Position numbers and translations under genes: made by a program. This document shows, piece by piece, positions 9,274 through 18,067 of a DNA stretch of 64,000 nt; the first letter of the stretch is position 1; the number at the start of each line of letters is the position of its first letter. Origin of the DNA: Chromohalobacter sp. 11-W (GTDB lineage Bacteria > Pseudomonadota > Gammaproteobacteria > Pseudomonadales > Halomonadaceae); contig NZ_JARANZ010000009.1 of NCBI RefSeq assembly GCF_029889905.1, forward strand, positions 96,732-160,731, given 5' to 3'. Below the pieces are notes generated by a model that had not been told where the DNA came from, made no database searches, and was given only the letters and a program-made list of their open reading frames with translations.

Positions 9274-10134
9274 TCAGCCGCGGCGCTCGCGCTCCAGCCG
9301 CTGCGCCATCAGCGAAGCCACCAGTGGCGTATCGGCGTCGCGGTGGGTCGGCATCGCAAAACGCGCGGCGTCGATCTCGTCGGTGTCGATGTCGGCGCTG
9401 ACGAGGGTCTCGCCGTCCTCGGCCCGTGCCAGCACTCGGCCATCGACGCCGACGATGCAACTGCCGCCCCAGAACCAAGCGTCACCTTCGGCCCCGTAGC
9501 GATGCGCCATGACCATCGGTGTGGCATACATCATGGCGTAGAACTTCAGGCAGATCAGCCAATTGCCTTCGTCGTCGAAGTCGCCGTCAACCATCCCCGT
9601 CGCCGCGTTGACCGGCGCCAGCATCACATCGGGCCGCTCCAGCATGGCCGCGTGAGCCAGGCCCGGATTCCAGAGATCGGCGCAGATCATCACCCCGCAG
9701 GCGAGCCCATCGGCGTCGGCGACGGTGAGCGCCTGCCCCTTACCGAAATGTTTGCCCTCCTCGTGCCCGCCGTAGGTACAGAGGTTGAGCTTGCGGTGCA
9801 CGGCGACGACGCGGCCCCCACACAGGCACGCCATGGCGTTGGCGTATTCGCCGCGACCGCAGCGCTCGACGAAGCCCAACACGGTCAGCATATCGCCGGC
9901 GGCATCCGCCAGTTGGAGCAGACGCGGGTCGTCGCGCTCCATCGCGACCTCGGGGACACGCGTCCCCAGGTCGTAACCTGTCAACGAGAGCTCGGGGAAC
10001 ACCAGTACATCAACGTCCTGGTGGCGCGCCGACTCGATGACGCGACGATGCGTCTCGACATTGCACGCGACATCGGCCAAAACGCATTGAATCTGGGCGG
10101 CGGCGAGTCGGTAATTCGTTCGGCGAGTGCTCAA
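9274..10134 (-). CDS. Carbon-nitrogen hydrolase (nitrilase superfamily), copy 1
   Basis: This enzyme of about 286 residues carries the Glu-Lys-Cys triad of the nitrilase superfamily: LVFPELSLTGY (Glu), VHRKLNL (Lys) and MICADLWNPG (Cys). I favour the TTG at 10134 because AGGAGG sits eight bases upstream; the frame also extends to a TTG at 10152 that would contain this site. Family members hydrolyse amides, N-carbamoyl groups or nitriles to acid plus ammonia. A paralogue with the same motifs lies at 16431-17273, and both share the tail sequence PTHRDADTPLV. The gene is convergent with the CodB-like permease gene and divergent from the ABC importer. Confidence 0.85.
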   Translation of the reverse strand: MSTRRTNYRLAAAQIQCVLADVACNVETHRRVIESARHQDVDVLVFPELSLTGYDLGTRVPEVAMERDDPRLLQLADAAGDMLTVLGFVERCGRGEYANAMACLCGGRVVAVHRKLNLCTYGGHEEGKHFGKGQALTVADADGLACGVMICADLWNPGLAHAAMLERPDVMLAPVNAATGMVDGDFDDEGNWLICLKFYAMMYATPMVMAHRYGAEGDAWFWGGSCIVGVDGRVLARAEDGETLVSADIDTDEIDAARFAMPTHRDADTPLVASLMAQRLERERRG

Positions 10135-10281
10135 GATGCAGGCCTCCTGCAAGGCAAATCAAAACGCGACATTATCGCCGACGAGCATACGGCGAAGTCG
10201 TTGAATTTCCTATCGAACGCCCATTGCCACTGAAAATGAATGAGATGACACATCCTAATGCCCAAAACGGGGGGCACTCGC

Positions 10282-10302
10282 GAAGAGCGTGTTATGCTCT
10301 TC
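10282..10302. promoter_or_regulatory. Inverted repeat in the divergent promoter region
   Basis: GAAGAGC GTGTTAT GCTCTTC is a perfect 7-bp inverted repeat with a 7-base spacer. It lies between the divergent nitrilase-family gene and the ABC permease gene, in an AT-rich stretch that should hold both promoters. It could be a regulator site; no family can be assigned. Confidence 0.45.
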
Positions 10303-10392
10303 ACATAATACGAACTTATAAAAAGCCTTTCATATAAGAAATTTATACGAGTTCAAACAAACCACTCCGATCGCGAGTGCGAGGTCCGTGCC

Positions 10393-11055
10393 GTGGAATT
10401 ACTGCAATATTTTCTCGACAATCTCGAATTGCTGGGGACCCTCACCCTCGAGCACATCAGTCTGGTAGGTGTCGCGGTGGGGATCGCCACGCTGACCGGC
10501 GTTCCCATTGGCATCGCCATCACCAAAAACGAGCGCATCGCCAAGACCGTGCTCTACATCGCCTCGATCATCGTGACCATTCCCTCCATCGCGCTGTTCG
10601 GGATCATGATTCCGATCCTCTCGCTCATCGGCCAGGGCATCGGCTACATGCCGGCGGTCATCGCGGTACTGCTGTACTCGCAGCTGCCGATCATCCGCAA
10701 CACCTACACCGCCATCAACAACGTCGACCCGGCCCTGCGCGAAGCCGCGCGTGGCGTCGGCATGAGCCAGAACCAGCGCCTGCGCATGGTCGAGATCCCA
10801 CTTGCCGTGCCGGTGATCATGGCCGGCGTGCGTACCGCCGTGGTGCTCAACATCGGTGTCATGGCGATCGCCGCCTACATCGGCGCCGGCGGGCTCGGCA
10901 CGCTCATCAGTCGCGGCATTTCCCAGTCCGACCCACGTCAGCTGATCCTCGGCGCCGTGGCCGTCAGCGTGTTGGCGATCATCGTCGACTATGCGCTGCT
11001 GGCCCTGCAGAAGCGGCTGACGCCCAAGGGCATGGAACGCGCCGCCACCACCTGA
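10393..11055 (+). CDS. ABC permease of OpuB/OsmW (YehW) type, subunit 1
   Basis: This 220-residue membrane protein has about five spans and the binding-protein-dependent transport EAA motif, DPALREAARGVGMSQNQRLRMVEIP near residues 113-138. It starts with GTG at 10393. The length and motif match the glycine-betaine/choline importer permeases OpuBB and YehW/YehY. It is the first gene of an operon with the ATPase, the second permease and two binding proteins. Confidence 0.88.
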   Translation: MELLQYFLDNLELLGTLTLEHISLVGVAVGIATLTGVPIGIAITKNERIAKTVLYIASIIVTIPSIALFGIMIPILSLIGQGIGYMPAVIAVLLYSQLPIIRNTYTAINNVDPALREAARGVGMSQNQRLRMVEIPLAVPVIMAGVRTAVVLNIGVMAIAAYIGAGGLGTLISRGISQSDPRQLILGAVAVSVLAIIVDYALLALQKRLTPKGMERAATT

Positions 11056-11116
11056 TTCGCCTCCGCGCCACGCGCTGCAAACTACAACAGGCTGCCGACC
11101 CGACAAGGACCGCTTC

Positions 11117-12298
11117 ATGATTCGACTCGATAACTTGACCAAGGTCTTCGACACGCCCAAGGGCGCGGTGACCGCCGCCGACCACATCAGCATGGAAGTG
11201 CCGAGCGGCGAGATCTGCATCCTGCTCGGCCCCTCCGGCTGCGGCAAGACCACCACCCTGAAGATGATCAACCGCATCATCCGCCCGACCTCGGGCAAGG
11301 TGTTCATCAACGGCGAGGACACCACCAGCCTCGACACCCAGGATCTGCGCCGCAACATCGGCTACGTGATCCAGCAGATCGGTCTGTTCCCCAACATGAC
11401 CATCGAGGAGAACATCACCGTGGTGCCCAAGCTGCTGGGCTGGGACAAGGCCAAGTACCGAGAGCGCGCCCGCGAGATGATGCACATGATCGCGCTGGAG
11501 CCGGATGCCTTCCTCAAGCGTTATCCCAGCGAGCTTTCCGGCGGGCAGCAACAGCGCATCGGCGTGGCCCGGGCACTGGCCGCCGATCCCCCCGTGATGC
11601 TGATGGACGAACCGTTCGGCGCCATCGATCCGATCAACCGGGCGGTGATTCAGGACGAGTTCCTGAAGATGCAGCAGGACCTCAAGAAGACGATCATGTT
11701 CGTCAGCCACGACATCGACGAAGCGATCAAGATGGGCGATCGCATCGCCATCTTCCGTGAAGGCAAGCTGGTCCAGTACTCGGAGCCGGACGAGCTGCTC
11801 GCTGCGCCCAAGAACGATTTCGTCGAATCCTTCCTGGGCGAGGATCGGGCATTGAAGCGCCTCAACCTGGTCAAGGTCCGCGATCTGGCCAGTGAGGAAA
11901 TCGGCCTCGTCCGCCCGGACGACACCCTGGCCACGGCACTTCAGCGCATCGAATCCTACGGCTACGTGAACAGCATCGTGATGGTGAACCACAAGCGCCA
12001 GCCGGTGGGCATCATCACCGCCCCCGTCGCCCGCACCACCCAGGGCCATTGCCGCGATCACTACCAGAGCGTGCCGGTGGTGGTCAGCCTCGACGACGAC
12101 CTGCGCAAGGTCGCCTCGCTGATGTTCGCCCACGACATGACCTGGGTGCCTTGCGTCGACGACGACGGCCGCATCGTCGGCCAGATAACCCAGCGCGCGA
12201 TCACCCATCACCTGGGGTCGCGCTACCGCGCCCATTCCAAGGGCGATGACGGCGTCGCGCTCGACGAGGCCTCTCCGTCATCGGCCCCCAAGGAGTAA
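11117..12298 (+). CDS. ABC ATPase of OpuBA/OsmV type with CBS domains
   Basis: The 393-residue protein has Walker A GPSGCGKTT near residue 37, signature LSGGQQQR near 140, Walker B VMLMDEP near 158 and the H-loop VSHD near 197. A C-terminal pair of CBS-like repeats begins near residue 250. In OpuA-type transporters such CBS modules sense ionic strength and gate transport, so osmotic control is plausible here. The protein energises the two adjacent permeases. Confidence 0.9.
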   Translation: MIRLDNLTKVFDTPKGAVTAADHISMEVPSGEICILLGPSGCGKTTTLKMINRIIRPTSGKVFINGEDTTSLDTQDLRRNIGYVIQQIGLFPNMTIEENITVVPKLLGWDKAKYRERAREMMHMIALEPDAFLKRYPSELSGGQQQRIGVARALAADPPVMLMDEPFGAIDPINRAVIQDEFLKMQQDLKKTIMFVSHDIDEAIKMGDRIAIFREGKLVQYSEPDELLAAPKNDFVESFLGEDRALKRLNLVKVRDLASEEIGLVRPDDTLATALQRIESYGYVNSIVMVNHKRQPVGIITAPVARTTQGHCRDHYQSVPVVVSLDDDLRKVASLMFAHDMTWVPCVDDDGRIVGQITQRAITHHLGSRYRAHSKGDDGVALDEASPSSAPKE

Positions 12299-12302
12299 GC
12301 CC

Positions 12303-13034
12303 ATGCCGACGCTGAATCTTGCCGGCGCCGGGCGTTTGCTGGTGCTGGTGGCCGTCTTCCTCGCTGGTGTCTGGAGTCAGTCCAGCGGCGTGATCGACGA
12401 CTTCATCTTCTATCTGCCCGACGTCCATTACCTGGCCGTGCAACACCTGTGGCTGACCGTCATGTCCGGTGGCCTGGCGATCCTGGTCGCCATCCCGCTG
12501 GGCATCTGGCTATCGCGCCCCAGCATGGCGCGGGTCGCCGAATCCATGATGCAGGTCCTCAACGTGGGCACCACCATCCCCACGCTGGCCGTGCTGGCGC
12601 TGTCGATGAGCTTTCTCGGCATCGGCACCGTCCCGGCGGTCTTCGGGCTGTTCGTGGCCACGCTGCTGCCCATCGCCCGCAACACCTATACCGGGCTCAA
12701 GGGCGTCGATCCGGCCCTCAAGGAAGCCGCGGCGGGCATCGGCATGTCGCCCACCCAGCGCCTGCTGCGGGTCGAACTGCCCAATGCGCTGTACGTCATC
12801 TTCGCCGGCATCCGCACGGCGCTGGCGATCAACATCGGGACGGTGCCGCTGGCCTTCCTGATCGGCGCGGGCGGTCTCGGTGAGCTGATCTTCACCGGCA
12901 TCGATCTCTACGACCCGGTCATGATGCTCTCCGGCGCGATTCCCACGGCGTTGCTGGCGGTCGTGGTGGACATGCTCATCGCCATCACCGCCTTCGTGGT
13001 AGTGCCGCGCGGGGTGAATCCGGGCCGCGCCTAG
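12303..13034 (+). CDS. ABC permease of OpuB/YehY type, subunit 2
   Basis: This 243-residue protein starts at ATG 12303, four bases after the ATPase stop codon, with GGAG eight bases upstream. It has about six hydrophobic segments and an EAA-loop motif, DPALKEAAAGIGMSPTQRLLRVELP. It pairs with the permease at 10393 to form a heterodimeric channel, as in the YehW/YehY system. The longer frame beginning at 12246 overlaps the ATPase gene and is rejected. Confidence 0.88.
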   Translation: MPTLNLAGAGRLLVLVAVFLAGVWSQSSGVIDDFIFYLPDVHYLAVQHLWLTVMSGGLAILVAIPLGIWLSRPSMARVAESMMQVLNVGTTIPTLAVLALSMSFLGIGTVPAVFGLFVATLLPIARNTYTGLKGVDPALKEAAAGIGMSPTQRLLRVELPNALYVIFAGIRTALAINIGTVPLAFLIGAGGLGELIFTGIDLYDPVMMLSGAIPTALLAVVVDMLIAITAFVVVPRGVNPGRA

Positions 13035-13120
13035 CGGACGCCCTCGACGGCTCGAACCCGACAATCAACCGCTATCCAACAAGCAACGGCTGTCCAACAA
13101 GCAACGAAAGGAGCGACACC

Positions 13121-14005
13121 ATGAAAACCTTGATCCCCCTGCTCACCGGCGCAGTGCTGGCCGGCAGCCTGGCCACCGCCCAGGCGAACGAGATCGTGGT
13201 CGGCGGCAAGAACTTCACCGAGCAGCAGATCCTTTCCAGCATGACCACCCAGTACCTGGAAGGCCTCGGCTACGACGTCGAGAAGCGCGCCGGGCTGGGC
13301 TCCGCCGTTCTCCGTCAGGCTCAGGAAAACGGTCAGATCGACCTCTACTGGGAATACACCGGCACCTCGCTGATCAACTACAACGACGAATCCGCCGAAG
13401 GGTTGACCGTCGACGAGACCTACCAGAAGGTCAAGGAACTCGACGCCGAGAAGGGCCTGGTATGGCTCGAGCCCTCCGACGCCAACAACACCTACGCGCT
13501 GGCCATGCGCGAGGCAAGCGTCGAGGAAACCGGCATCACCTCGCTCAGCGACTTGGCCCAGGCGGTCAACGACGAGCAGGGGCTGACCTTCGCCATGAAC
13601 GCTGAATTCTACGCCCGTGAAGACGGCTGGCGCCCGCTGCAGCAAGCCTATGACTTCCGCGCCAGCCGGGGCGACGTCAAGCGCATGGACTCCGGCCTCG
13701 TCTACCAAGCGCTGCGCGACGAGCAGGTCGACGTGGGGCTGGTGTTCGCCACCGACGGCCGCATCCCCGCCTTCGACTTCCAGGTGCTCGAGGACGACCA
13801 GAACTTCTTCCCGGCCTACGCGCTGACACCGGTGGTGCGCCAGGCGACTCTGGACGCCAATCCCGAGCTGGCCGAGCAGATGAACACCCTCTCCGGCCTG
13901 CTCGACAACGACACCATGTCCACCCTCAACGCCCAGGTCGATGTCGACAAGACGCCCATCGAACAGGTGGCCGAGAACTTCCTCGAGGAAAACGACCTGC
14001 TGTAA
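13121..14005 (+). CDS. OsmF/OpuBC-type ABC substrate-binding protein (paralogue 2)
   Basis: This 294-residue protein has a signal peptide cleaved near ATAQA-NE (about residue 22), preceded by AAAGGAG. It shares VVGGKNFTEQ, LYWEYTGTSL, DANNTYALAMRE and RMDSGLVYQALRDEQVDVGLVF with its two paralogues. It directly follows the two permease genes and the ATPase gene, so it is likely the main receptor of this importer. The ligand is expected to be a quaternary amine or zwitterion by family; this is not proved by sequence. A strong 14-bp hairpin follows the stop. Confidence 0.9.
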   Translation: MKTLIPLLTGAVLAGSLATAQANEIVVGGKNFTEQQILSSMTTQYLEGLGYDVEKRAGLGSAVLRQAQENGQIDLYWEYTGTSLINYNDESAEGLTVDETYQKVKELDAEKGLVWLEPSDANNTYALAMREASVEETGITSLSDLAQAVNDEQGLTFAMNAEFYAREDGWRPLQQAYDFRASRGDVKRMDSGLVYQALRDEQVDVGLVFATDGRIPAFDFQVLEDDQNFFPAYALTPVVRQATLDANPELAEQMNTLSGLLDNDTMSTLNAQVDVDKTPIEQVAENFLEENDLL

Positions 14006-14020
14006 TCGTCGTTCCGCAGA

Positions 14021-14061
14021 CAGCGGGCACCGTGCCGGCCGACGGCGCACGGTGCCCGCTG
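14021..14061 (+). other. Strong hairpin between tandem binding-protein genes
   Basis: CAGCGGGCACCGTG at 14021-14034 pairs perfectly with CACGGTGCCCGCTG at 14048-14061, a 14-bp GC-rich stem without a following T tract. Such structures after binding-protein genes commonly protect the upstream message or partly attenuate downstream expression. Confidence 0.65.
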
Positions 14062-14091
14062 CCTTCCCCTTCCCAGGCAAGAGTGTCATCC

Positions 14092-14994
14092 ATGCGACAA
14101 TCCCTGCTCCCGCTGATCGGCGGCCTGGCTCTCGCCAGCACCCTCGTCAGCCCCCTCACCAGTACCGCCGCCCACGCCGAGGACATCACCGTCGGCGGCA
14201 AGAACTTCACCGAACAGCTCATCCTGTCGAGCATGACCACGCAATACCTCCAGGCCCATGGCTACGACGTGGACCAGCGCGCCGGCATGGGCACCACGGT
14301 GCTGCGCCGCGCCCAGGAGAGCGGCCAGGTGGATCTCTACTGGGAATACACCGGCACCTCGCTGATCAGCTACAACAAGGTGACCGAGGACCTCTCGCCG
14401 GAGGCCACCTACGAGCGCGTCAAGGAACTCGACGCCGAGAAGGGGCTGATCTGGCTCGAGCCCTCCGAGGCCAACAACACCTATGCCCTGGCCATGCGGA
14501 AAGACGACGCCGAAGCACGCGGCATCGCCACCATTTCCGATCTCGCCGACGTCATCAATGGCGGCCAGGAGCTGGTGCTCGCCTCCAACGCGACCTTCTA
14601 CTCGCGCGATGACGGCCTGCGCCCGATGCAGGAGACCTATGGCTTCGAGTTCGGCCGGCGCAACGTGAAGCGGATGGACCAGGGCCTGACCCTGACCTCG
14701 CTGGATCAGGAAGAAGTCGACGTGGCGATGACCACGGCGACCAACGGGCGCATCCCGGCCCTGGACCTGACCGTCCTCAAGGACGACAAGCACTTCTTCC
14801 CCGACTATGCGCTGACCCCGGTGGTCCGCGAGGAAACGCTCGAGGCGAACCCCGATCTCGCCGAACGGATGAACGCGCTCTCCGCCCTGCTCGATGACGG
14901 CACCATGGCGCGCCTCAACGCCAAAGTCGACGTCGACAAACAGCCCGTCGAAAAGGTCGCCGAGCGCTTCCTCGAGAAGCACGACCTGCTGTAA
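14092..14994 (+). CDS. OsmF/OpuBC-type ABC substrate-binding protein (paralogue 3)
   Basis: This 300-residue protein starts at ATG 14092 and has a signal peptide ending near AAHAED. It shares ITVGGKNFTEQLILSSMTTQ, LYWEYTGTSLISYN and EANNTYALAMRK with the copy at 13121. One difference is the binding-region segment: RMDQGLTLTSLDQEEVDVAMTTATNG replaces the usual VDVALVFATDG-type sequence, so ligand preference may have diverged. It ends the core importer operon before the PrpD-like gene. Confidence 0.9.
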   Translation: MRQSLLPLIGGLALASTLVSPLTSTAAHAEDITVGGKNFTEQLILSSMTTQYLQAHGYDVDQRAGMGTTVLRRAQESGQVDLYWEYTGTSLISYNKVTEDLSPEATYERVKELDAEKGLIWLEPSEANNTYALAMRKDDAEARGIATISDLADVINGGQELVLASNATFYSRDDGLRPMQETYGFEFGRRNVKRMDQGLTLTSLDQEEVDVAMTTATNGRIPALDLTVLKDDKHFFPDYALTPVVREETLEANPDLAERMNALSALLDDGTMARLNAKVDVDKQPVEKVAERFLEKHDLL

Positions 14995-15098
14995 CCGGCA
15001 CGCGGAGCCAGGCTCCGCCGCCGACCGCGACGCGGGCCGCCTCATACCGGCCCCGTCTTTCGTCACGCCTTTCTTCGCCAGCACCCGAGGCCACTGCC

Positions 15099-16418
15099 AT
15101 GCACGACCATGCCCCCCTCGACTGGATGCACGGGGTCGATCTCTCCGCCCTGGACGACGCCCACCTCCACCAGGCCAAGCGCTGCCTGCTCGATCTGCTG
15201 GGCGTGGCCACCGGCGCCACTCGCACGCCGCTGGCCGACAAGGCCACACGCTTCGTGACCTCCCAGCATGGCGGCGACCGCCCGCTGCTGTTCACCGCCG
15301 GAAAGGCCTCGCCCACCGGCGTCGCCCTGCACGGGGCCTGGCTGATCGACGCGCTCGACGCCCATGACGGCCAGGTGCTGACCAAGGGCCATGCCGGCGT
15401 GGCCCTGCTTCCCGGCTTGCTAGCGTTGCCCGAGGTGGCCGACCTCTCCGGGCGTGACTTCCTCGCCCTGCTCGCCTACGGCTACGAGATCGCCACCCGC
15501 GCGGGGATCGCCCTGCACGCCACCAGCCCGGACTACCACACCTCCGGCGCCTGGAATGCCCTGGGGGTGGCCGCCGTGGCCGCGCGTCTGCGCGGGGCCG
15601 ATGTCGAGACCTTGCATCATGCCCTCGGCATCGCCGAGTTCTACGGCCCGCGCAGCCAGATGATGCGCTGCATCGACCATCCCACGATGCTCAAGGACGG
15701 CTCCGGCTGGGGCGCGATGACCGGCATCTCCGCCGCCCTGCTGGCCGAGGATGGCTTCACCGGCGCCCCGGCGCTGACCGTGACCGCGCCGGACGTAGCC
15801 GCTCTCTGGCAGGACCTGGGCGAGCGTTGGTATCTCCACGAGCAGTACTTCAAGGCCTACCCGGTCTGCCGCTGGGCCCAGCCCGCGGTGGAAGCCGTGC
15901 TGTCACTGCCCGCCGAGCAACGCGACCCCGCCGCCATCGCGCGCATCGAGATCGTCACCTTCCACGAGGGCAAGCGCCTGCACGTGACGCACCCGACCAC
16001 CACCGAGCAGGCTCAGTACAGCCTGCCCTGGTCCGTCGCCTGCGCCCTGGGCCGAGGCACCGTGGATGTCGCCGGCGTCAGCGACGAACTCGACGCCCCG
16101 GATCTCAAGGCCCTGGCCAGCAAGGTGGAAATCCACGAGGATGACACCTTCAATGCGCGCTTTCCCGCCGAGCGCTGGGCGCGCGCCCGGCTGCATCTGG
16201 AAAGCGGCGAGGTCATCGAAAGCGCCGACTTCGAGGCGCGCGGCAACCCCGATCGCCCGCTTTCGGACGCCGAGATATTCGCCAAGTACTGGGCGCTGGC
16301 CGAACCAGTGCTGGGCGAGCGCGCGGCCCGGCTGCACGACGTGGTGATGAGCCTCGAGACACGTCCGGCAAGCGACCTGCTGGCGCTGCTCGGCGCACCC
16401 ACGTTTTCCAAACAATAG
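15099..16418 (+). CDS. MmgE/PrpD-family protein
   Basis: This 439-residue protein resembles MmgE/PrpD proteins, which include 2-methylcitrate dehydratase, cis-aconitate decarboxylase and iminodisuccinate epimerase. Visible family-like stretches are CLLDLLGVATGA, AWLIDALDAHDG near residue 90, SGAWNALGVAAVAARLRG near 150 and KAYPVCRWAQPAVEA near 250. No propionate-cycle genes are nearby, so a role as an isomerase or lyase on an imported amide or acid is more likely than methylcitrate dehydration. It is twelve bases upstream of the nitrilase-family gene, indicating co-transcription. Confidence 0.85.
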   Translation: MHDHAPLDWMHGVDLSALDDAHLHQAKRCLLDLLGVATGATRTPLADKATRFVTSQHGGDRPLLFTAGKASPTGVALHGAWLIDALDAHDGQVLTKGHAGVALLPGLLALPEVADLSGRDFLALLAYGYEIATRAGIALHATSPDYHTSGAWNALGVAAVAARLRGADVETLHHALGIAEFYGPRSQMMRCIDHPTMLKDGSGWGAMTGISAALLAEDGFTGAPALTVTAPDVAALWQDLGERWYLHEQYFKAYPVCRWAQPAVEAVLSLPAEQRDPAAIARIEIVTFHEGKRLHVTHPTTTEQAQYSLPWSVACALGRGTVDVAGVSDELDAPDLKALASKVEIHEDDTFNARFPAERWARARLHLESGEVIESADFEARGNPDRPLSDAEIFAKYWALAEPVLGERAARLHDVVMSLETRPASDLLALLGAPTFSKQ

Positions 16419-16430
16419 CGAGACGCCACC

Positions 16431-17273
16431 ATGCACTACCAGGACCACCTTCGCGTCGGCGCCGCGCAGATCAACGCCCGCCTCGGCGATGTCGATGCCA
16501 ACCTCGAACGCCATCTCGCGTTCATCGCCGACGCACGCCGCAAGGGGCTCGAATTGCTGGTCTTCCCCGAGCTCTCGCTGACCGGCTACGGCCTGGGCAA
16601 CCGGGTGATCGACGTGGCCTGCCCGGCTCATGATCCGCGCCTGGACGAGCTGGCCCGCGCCGCCGGCGAGATGCAGGTGGTGATCGGCTTCGTCGAGGAG
16701 GCCAGCCCCGGCGAGTACTACAACGCCCTGGCGATTCTCCAGCACGGCAAGCTCCAGGCCGTGCACCGCAAGCTCAACCTGCCCACCTACGGTGGCCTGG
16801 AAGAAGGCAAGCTGTTCACCCACGGCAGCGAGCTCACGCATCTTCCGGTGTGTCCCGGCTGGTCGGCGACCTCGCTGATCTGCGCCGACCTGTGGAACCC
16901 GGGGCTGGTGCACGCCGCCCTGCTAGCCCGCCCCACCGTACTATGCGCACCGATCAACTCGGCCTCTGGCATCGTCAGCGACGACTTTTCCAACGAGCAG
17001 AACTGGGCCGTCAACCTGCAGTTCTACGCCATGACCTACGGCACCCCCGTGATCATGGCCAACCGCTTCGGCCCCGAAGGCGACAGCCACTTCTGGGGCG
17101 GCTCACGCATTCTCGGCCCGCGCGGCGACACCCTCGCCCTGGCCGAGGACGGCGAAACGCTGATTGAAGCCCAGCTCTCGCGCACCGCCATCGCCCGCGC
17201 CCGCTTCGAGCTCCCCACCCACCGCGACGCCGATACGCCACTGGTACGCGAGTTGATGGACGGCTATCGCTGA
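16431..17273 (+). CDS. Carbon-nitrogen hydrolase (nitrilase superfamily), copy 2
   Basis: The 280-residue protein has the triad motifs LVFPELSLTGYGLG (Glu), VHRKLNLPTYGG (Lys) and LICADLWNPGLVHA (Cys). It is clearly paralogous to the protein at 9274-10134 across its length, including the ending PTHRDADTPLVRELM. It lies last in the importer operon. Together with the PrpD-like and CocE-like proteins it suggests that the imported compound contains an amide, carbamoyl or nitrile group. This is inference from gene order. Confidence 0.87.
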   Translation: MHYQDHLRVGAAQINARLGDVDANLERHLAFIADARRKGLELLVFPELSLTGYGLGNRVIDVACPAHDPRLDELARAAGEMQVVIGFVEEASPGEYYNALAILQHGKLQAVHRKLNLPTYGGLEEGKLFTHGSELTHLPVCPGWSATSLICADLWNPGLVHAALLARPTVLCAPINSASGIVSDDFSNEQNWAVNLQFYAMTYGTPVIMANRFGPEGDSHFWGGSRILGPRGDTLALAEDGETLIEAQLSRTAIARARFELPTHRDADTPLVRELMDGYR

Positions 17274-17288
17274 ACCAGGCCCCAAACG

Positions 17289-17323
17289 ACACTCGGCGCC
17301 TCCCAAGGGAAGGCGCCGAGTGT
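17289..17323. terminator. Probable bidirectional terminator hairpin
   Basis: ACACTCGGCGCCT and AGGCGCCGAGTGT form a long stem between the convergent nitrilase-family and PEBP genes. The T run is poor on both strands, so termination strength is uncertain. Confidence 0.55.
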
Positions 17324-17354
17324 GTGAAGCGGCGTCTAAATAGTCAAAGGCGAA

Positions 17355-17831
17355 TCAGTCGCGGCGATACGTCCCCACCAACCGGCTCATGCCCAGAATA
17401 TGCGGCTCAAGCTCGTTGAGCAGTTCCGGCTGCGTCAGTCCCTCGGGCAGTTCGGTGAGGGTATCCAGCGCCAGCACCCAGAAATAATACTGGTGCGGCC
17501 CGTGGCCCTCCGGCGGCATGGCACCTCCATAGCCGATAGCGCCACCATCGTTGATGCCGGCAGTGCCCGTCTTCGTGCCTTCTTCCAGCGAGGTGACATC
17601 CGCCGGCAAGTTGTAGAGCAGCCAATGGACGTAACCGTAGCTGCCATCCTTCACCAGCGGCGCATCCGGATCGTGGCAGATCACCGCGAAGCCCTTGGTC
17701 CCCGCCGGCGCATCCTTCCAGCTCAGGGCCGGGGACACATCGTCACCTTCCGCCGAATGGCGCTTCGGAATCGTCCCATTCGGCGTGAAGGCGGTGCTTT
17801 CGACTTGCATGCTGGACGGTGCAAAAGGCAT
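17355..17831 (-). CDS. YbhB/YbcL-family (PEBP) protein
   Basis: This 158-residue protein matches bacterial phosphatidylethanolamine-binding proteins. The ligand-pocket motifs are seen in VICHDPDAP (about 65-75), YGYVHWLLYNLP (about 82-95) and HGPHQYYFWVLALD (about 125-140). The start at 17831 has GGAGGATCGCC immediately before ATG; the upstream extension to 18035 is not family-like. Bacterial members are cytoplasmic or periplasmic proteins of unclear function. It sits at the left border of the cassette array but is not part of it. Confidence 0.88.
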   Translation of the reverse strand: MPFAPSSMQVESTAFTPNGTIPKRHSAEGDDVSPALSWKDAPAGTKGFAVICHDPDAPLVKDGSYGYVHWLLYNLPADVTSLEEGTKTGTAGINDGGAIGYGGAMPPEGHGPHQYYFWVLALDTLTELPEGLTQPELLNELEPHILGMSRLVGTYRRD

Positions 17832-17987
17832 GGCGATCCTCCCATGAAACGCATTGAAACGATGAACCGAGCAACGCCCTCGCGGCGGCTCTTCCCTACA
17901 AGGTGGTGGCGCAAGCGGAGGATTCAACCCGTTGGGCGGACAGTAGGCAAGGATCAGCACTATATGCCAAGGCACCGATCCTTCTAT

Positions 17988-18067
17988 GTATAACGCCGCC
18001 AACACGCGCAGTTTTGAAGTGAGGCGTAGCCGCAACGGAAAAGCTGTCGCAGTGATTGGCCTGATTA
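17988..18067 (-). other. Terminal attC-like site (E)
   Basis: Read on the minus strand, this segment runs from the pseudogene stop TAA to GGCGTTATAC, which contains an attC-like 3' core GTTATAC. It is the last recombination-like site of the array before the PEBP gene. The internal pairing is weaker than in sites A, B and C. Confidence 0.5.
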
